Assembly: GCA_019114745.1 (NCBI GenBank)
Contig: DXEY01000160.1
Coordinates: forward strand, 1 to 9,013
From: Candidatus Mediterraneibacter colneyensis
Lineage (GTDB): Bacteria > Bacillota > Clostridia > Lachnospirales > Lachnospiraceae
Reading direction: 5' to 3'
DNA: 9,013 bases
In this document: in pieces, positions 5,845 to 9,013 of the stretch
Layout of the letters: each line of letters begins with the position of its first letter
Position numbering within the stretch: the first letter of the stretch is position 1
Position numbers and translations under genes: made by a program
Notes under the pieces: generated by a model
Databases searched by the model: none
Seen by the model: the letters and a program-made list of their open reading frames with translations, nothing else
Told to the model about the DNA's origin: nothing

Positions 5845-8800
5845 TTAAATATTAAAGTCTTTTTCTGACAGGAATATCCTGTCCGCCTCATCGGTACTTC
5901 TTCCGAATACACGCTTTACAAGCTTCTTCGCCGATGCCTTCTGAGAATGCTGGATTGCATCGTCCATAATGCCTTTTACTTCCGCTACTGTCACCGCATG
6001 ATCTTCTCTCTGCAGAGAATCGATCTTGCTGTAGAGGGCAAGGATTCCCATTTCATCAATGCGGTATCCATTTTCCTGGGCATAGGTCTGTCCGAATGTT
6101 ACAAGTTCGTCATTGATGAAGATCGGCACTTCCAGGCGGGATGTAAATTTCCTCCTGAACTCCCTGTTGGATGAGAGCAGACGGTCGATCGGCTTCCTCT
6201 GCTCTTCCAGAACGACCAGAAGCTCACCGGTATCTTTTTCCATTGCCTTGTTGAGACGTGCAACGGTTTTCTCATTCATCTTCCCGGCTTTCTCAATGAT
6301 CAGCGCACCGCCGTACAGCTTGTCGAAAATATCTCCGATCTTTTTCTTGTTCAGGGAATCTCCGGTCACGATCGCGACTTTGCCCTGATGGATATCGCGC
6401 TGTTTCTGGATTGCCTTTACAACGTCCACCGCAAGGACAGTTTTTCCGTTTCCTTTATTTCCCACGATCAGCAGATTGCCTGTCTTTGACGTTCCCTGGC
6501 GGTTCGTACAGTTCTTATCCTGTTCCAGAACATCCACGAGCTGCTCGCTCATACCGCGCACAGGTACAAAATAGGAGAAGAGTTTCTTCTGTTCCTCTGT
6601 AAGTCCCGCTCTGGTCCCGATACCGCTCTGCACACCCAGGTCATAACGCCCGTGTACGATAAATCCGGTATCAGACATGGAAAGCGCATCTGAAATCTCA
6701 TCGAGCGGCAGCGGCGCCGTCTTTCCTGTAGCGATCATTTTTGCCGTCTCTTTTCGGCTGAGCGGCGTCGTTGCAGACAGGATATCCATATTATCATCGT
6801 CGTCATCCGGAATTTCTCTGTCGTCTTCCATATCGGCATGTTCCGGATTTACACGAAATTCTTCGTCCCAGTCAGAAACCTCCTGAGTATCTGCGTCAAA
6901 TTCATCATCTTCCGCATACTCACCGCTCTCCTCTAAGAAGTCCTCTTCGTCCTCATCCAACTCTTCGCCTTCCTCGTCAAAGAAATCCTCTGCTTCGTCC
7001 AGCTCTTCGTCTTCCTCGTCGAAGTATCCTTCAGCCTCGTCCGGCTCTTCGTCTTCCTCGTCGAAGTATTCTTCAGCCTCATCCAACTCTTCGTCTTCCT
7101 CGTCAAAGAAATCCTCTGCTTCGTCCAGCTCTTCGTCTTCCTCATCGAAGTATTCTTCAGCCTCGTCCGGCCCTTCATCTTCTCCGTCGAAGAAGTCCTC
7201 TGCTTCATCCAGTTCCTCGTCTCCCCCGTCGAAGTACTCCTCAGCGCCGTCCGGCTCTTCGTCTAACAGATCTTCTTCGTCAAAATCATCAAGTCTGAGA
7301 GAATCTGCCACTTTGCCCATATTTTCATGTGGCTCTTCCTTTTCAACACGCTTTACAGGCGCCGGTTTCTTCTCTTCCTCCGGCGGAATTACTCCCTCGA
7401 TCTCATCGATCATCCGCTGGATATCCGGCGGCAGGATCGGTTCTGTCTTTTTCGTTTTCTGTTCTTCCATTGTCTCCCCTTTTATGCTGTCCCCTTCTTC
7501 TACATGTTCATCCGTCTGATCAGCTTTCATGTCAGTTTCCGGCTCCCCCTCTTCCGGTACTTCTTCCACATCTGCTGCCAGTGGTTCTTCTGCTGTCTCT
7601 TCTGCATCTGTCATTGGAAAATCTTCTTCCGGCATTTCCTCTGCATCTGCCATCAGGAGGTCTTCCTCTTCCGGCATGTCCTCCGCGTCCGCCGTCAGGA
7701 GATCGTCCTCTTCTATCTCCTCGGCATCTGCCGCCAGAAGGTCGTCCACTGCCGGAGCTTCATCTTCAGCCGCAGGCGTTCCTTCCCAATCTGTCAGTAT
7801 ATCTTCCAGATTCATCTGACCGGCGATCTGGTCATTATCCTCCGGGATGATCTCTGTCATTTCGCCGTTAGACGTAGCGGCTTTTTTCTTCTTTTCCTCT
7901 GCCGCCTGTCTTACCATATCTATATCCACAACAGATTCAATCTCATCAATCGCCTGCTCAAGATCCCCCAATTCCGGCTCCTGCCCGCTCTCATCCTGTT
8001 TCTCTTCACTTTCCGGATGGAGCAGCCGTCTGAGCGCTTCATCAAGCGGCATCGTATCCCCGATCTTTTTCTTCTTCACAGCAGGCTCCGGGCTCTGGGA
8101 TCCTGCTTCTTCCACCTCAGTTCCTGCTGCCGTATCTTTGTCACCGGCATCCGGTGACTGCGCGTCAGAGACGGCGGCATCAGGTTCCGGATCTCCTGCC
8201 GAATTTTCAACCGGAAGCTCCATTGCTCCCGTCTCATCCGAGACTGGCACGTCCGCGCCTCTGGCTTCAGCATATGCAAAGATATCCGGCATTTCCTCGG
8301 TTTCTTCCGATAATTTTTCATATCGTCTGTCGTACTTTTCCTGTTGTGACGGAGTCAGAGGCTTATACTGCATCTTCAGCTCCATCGCCTTATAGACATA
8401 CTGTCCCTCGCTGAACCACAGGATCAGATCGTCACATTCTTCCAGGCACTCCGCGGTCATTCCCGCCTCCTGGTATAATTTTGCAAGTTCATATGCCCAC
8501 TCTTCAATATACTCAGATTTTTTATACTCTTCGAGAGCCTCTATCTGCTGCTCGATCGGAGCTTTCTGGGCGCGGAGGATCTGATACCGCAGGATATACT
8601 GGTTCGGATCTTTTGGCGCGATCTGCATAAAGTCATCGTAATAATCAATCGCCTCATCCACATTCCCTGTTTTCAGGGCAAGCGTACATAATCTGCTGAT
8701 AATCTTCCTGCTCCCTTCCGCACGGCGGTAAGCGAGGTTCAGCACTTCATAGCTCTTTTCATATTCCCGGTTCTTTTCATAAACATCGCTGACGCTTGCC

Positions 8801-8928
8801 AGCATAGATGCATTGCGGACTCTTTTCCAGTCGATCGAATCCGCTATCTCCGCAGCTTTTCTATAAGATCCTTCTTCCATTAATTCAAGTAATTGTTCTG
8901 TCTTTAGCTTATATTCATACTTATCCAC
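5845..8928 (-). CDS. TPR / acidic-repeat / degenerate AAA-like protein of unknown function
   Basis: The 1027-residue protein has three parts. Residues 1-200 are helical repeats of TPR type (A-A-E-I-A-D-S-I-D-W, A-I-D-Y-Y-D-D-F, W-A-Y-E-L-A-K-L-Y). Residues about 205-720 are a very acidic, probably disordered linker with two repeat arrays. Residues about 775-990 resemble the AAA domain of the CbxX/SpoVK type, with Walker A GNKGNGKT at 823-830, an Arg-rich R-E-F-R-R-K-F-T-S-R at 922-931 and a helical C-terminal lid. The Walker B position reads L-I-I-E-K-A-G (876-882), so the usual Asp-Glu pair is Glu-Lys; sensor 1 is also atypical. ATP binding is likely, hydrolysis doubtful. No signal peptide or membrane segment is seen, so it is probably cytoplasmic. 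I recall similar proteins in Lachnospiraceae beginning M-D-K, annotated only as TPR or hypothetical. GTG 8928 is preferred because GGGGTG lies 6 bases before it; GTG 8937 would add three residues. Confidence 0.85.
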   Translation of the reverse strand: MDKYEYKLKTEQLLELMEEGSYRKAAEIADSIDWKRVRNASMLASVSDVYEKNREYEKSYEVLNLAYRRAEGSRKIISRLCTLALKTGNVDEAIDYYDDFMQIAPKDPNQYILRYQILRAQKAPIEQQIEALEEYKKSEYIEEWAYELAKLYQEAGMTAECLEECDDLILWFSEGQYVYKAMELKMQYKPLTPSQQEKYDRRYEKLSEETEEMPDIFAYAEARGADVPVSDETGAMELPVENSAGDPEPDAAVSDAQSPDAGDKDTAAGTEVEEAGSQSPEPAVKKKKIGDTMPLDEALRRLLHPESEEKQDESGQEPELGDLEQAIDEIESVVDIDMVRQAAEEKKKKAATSNGEMTEIIPEDNDQIAGQMNLEDILTDWEGTPAAEDEAPAVDDLLAADAEEIEEDDLLTADAEDMPEEEDLLMADAEEMPEEDFPMTDAEETAEEPLAADVEEVPEEGEPETDMKADQTDEHVEEGDSIKGETMEEQKTKKTEPILPPDIQRMIDEIEGVIPPEEEKKPAPVKRVEKEEPHENMGKVADSLRLDDFDEEDLLDEEPDGAEEYFDGGDEELDEAEDFFDGEDEGPDEAEEYFDEEDEELDEAEDFFDEEDEELDEAEEYFDEEDEEPDEAEGYFDEEDEELDEAEDFFDEEGEELDEDEEDFLEESGEYAEDDEFDADTQEVSDWDEEFRVNPEHADMEDDREIPDDDDDNMDILSATTPLSRKETAKMIATGKTAPLPLDEISDALSMSDTGFIVHGRYDLGVQSGIGTRAGLTEEQKKLFSYFVPVRGMSEQLVDVLEQDKNCTNRQGTSKTGNLLIVGNKGNGKTVLAVDVVKAIQKQRDIHQGKVAIVTGDSLNKKKIGDIFDKLYGGALIIEKAGKMNEKTVARLNKAMEKDTGELLVVLEEQRKPIDRLLSSNREFRRKFTSRLEVPIFINDELVTFGQTYAQENGYRIDEMGILALYSKIDSLQREDHAVTVAEVKGIMDDAIQHSQKASAKKLVKRVFGRSTDEADRIFLSEKDFNI
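6931..7266 (-). repeat. Eight tandem 42-bp units (14-residue acidic repeat) in the TPR/AAA gene
   Basis: Eight in-frame units encode variants of EDEELDEAEDFFDE (residues 555-666). The aromatic pair tends to alternate between EYF and DFF, which gives an 84-bp higher-order period. Units 4 (7099-7140) and 7 (6973-7014) are identical in all 42 bases. Their flanks also match at a shift of 126 bases, so a three-unit block was probably duplicated recently. The last unit (6931-6972) is the most diverged. Confidence 0.93.
7549..7746 (-). repeat. Second degenerate acidic repeat, about 13 residues per unit
   Basis: Residues 395-460 of the TPR/AAA protein contain five imperfect units of the pattern D-L-L-x-A-D-A-E-E-x-P-E-E, for example DDLLTADAEDMPEE and DLLMADAEEMPEE. 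The sequence differs from the 14-residue array further on. Unit lengths vary between 12 and 15 residues, and the DNA is more diverged than in the other array, so it is probably older. Confidence 0.8.
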
Positions 8929-8934
8929 CGCATT

Positions 8935-8940
8935 CACCCC
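8935..8940 (-). promoter_or_regulatory. Likely ribosome binding site of the TPR/AAA gene
   Basis: The minus strand reads GGGGTG at 8940-8935, one mismatch from the GGAGGTG-type consensus, with 6 bases before GTG 8928. The other candidate start, GTG 8937, overlaps this motif. No convincing -10/-35 pair is visible in 8941-9013, so the promoter may lie beyond the window or the gene may be read from an upstream one. Confidence 0.5.
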
Positions 8941-9013
8941 ATCGAAAAAATAATTTCATTGGTCAGCATCTGTCTTTCAGACTCTTAACACAAGACAACA
9001 TTTTTCAATAGTT

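Noticed and set aside
6931..7266. CRISPR-like array
   Set aside because: The period is 42 bases, an exact multiple of three, and the units are contiguous without unique spacers. It is coding repeat DNA inside one open frame.
7327..8395. Long open frames on the plus strand opposite the TPR/AAA gene (276 and 182 residues among others)
   Set aside because: They are the complement of Asp/Glu/Ala-rich codons, which rarely give stop codons on the other strand. The products are low-complexity Ser/Leu/Pro/Phe-rich, with no family resemblance, while the minus-strand frame is one uninterrupted protein with recognisable domains.
1429..8928. A single operon of the three minus-strand genes
   Set aside because: The gaps of about 170 and 220 bases each hold a terminator hairpin and a TATAAT promoter, which argues for separate transcription units.
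8955..9000. Possible tRNA or structured leader upstream of the TPR/AAA gene
   Set aside because: GTCTTTCAGAC can form a tiny 4-bp stem, but there is no acceptor stem, no T-arm GTTCGAATC motif and no CCA context, so no tRNA or riboswitch can be supported.

Overview
The window looks like chromosomal core DNA of a low-to-mid-GC Firmicute, most likely a gut anaerobe of the Lachnospiraceae (Blautia / Dorea / Mediterraneibacter type). The reasons are AGGAGG-type ribosome binding sites, TATAAT promoters, a K+-dependent Na+-type membrane pyrophosphatase, a GlgB of clostridial type, a DUF1002 secreted protein, and a long TPR/acidic/AAA protein that I recall only from this family. I see no transposase, integrase, phage gene, CRISPR array, rRNA or tRNA.

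Layout: (1) 1-1340, plus strand: a promoter and a secreted DUF1002 protein with a long Ser/Thr/Asp/Glu-rich tail and two similar aromatic amphipathic segments. (2) 1341-1428: a strong inverted repeat between convergent genes, probably a shared terminator. (3) 1429-3528, minus: hppA, an ion-pumping membrane pyrophosphatase. (4) 3529-3751: hppA promoter and glgB terminator. (5) 3752-5677, minus: glgB, glycogen branching enzyme. (6) 5678-5844: glgB promoter and the terminator of the next gene. (7) 5845-8928, minus: a 1027-residue protein with TPR-like helices, a very acidic repeat-rich middle and a C-terminal AAA-like domain. (8) 8929-9013: its leader, without a clear promoter.

The three minus-strand genes are each separated by a terminator, and two have their own promoter, so they look like independent transcription units and not an operon. 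Two have a loose metabolic link: glycogen synthesis from ADP-glucose releases pyrophosphate, and HppA couples pyrophosphate hydrolysis to ion export. This is inference; the ADP-glucose synthesis genes are not here.

The most unusual gene is the last one. Its P-loop is intact, but the Walker B position reads Glu-Lys where active AAA+ enzymes have Asp-Glu, and its linker carries two separate acidic repeat arrays plus paired short hydrophobic motifs. It looks like an ATP-binding scaffold of unknown function. I found no complete new multi-gene system in the window.
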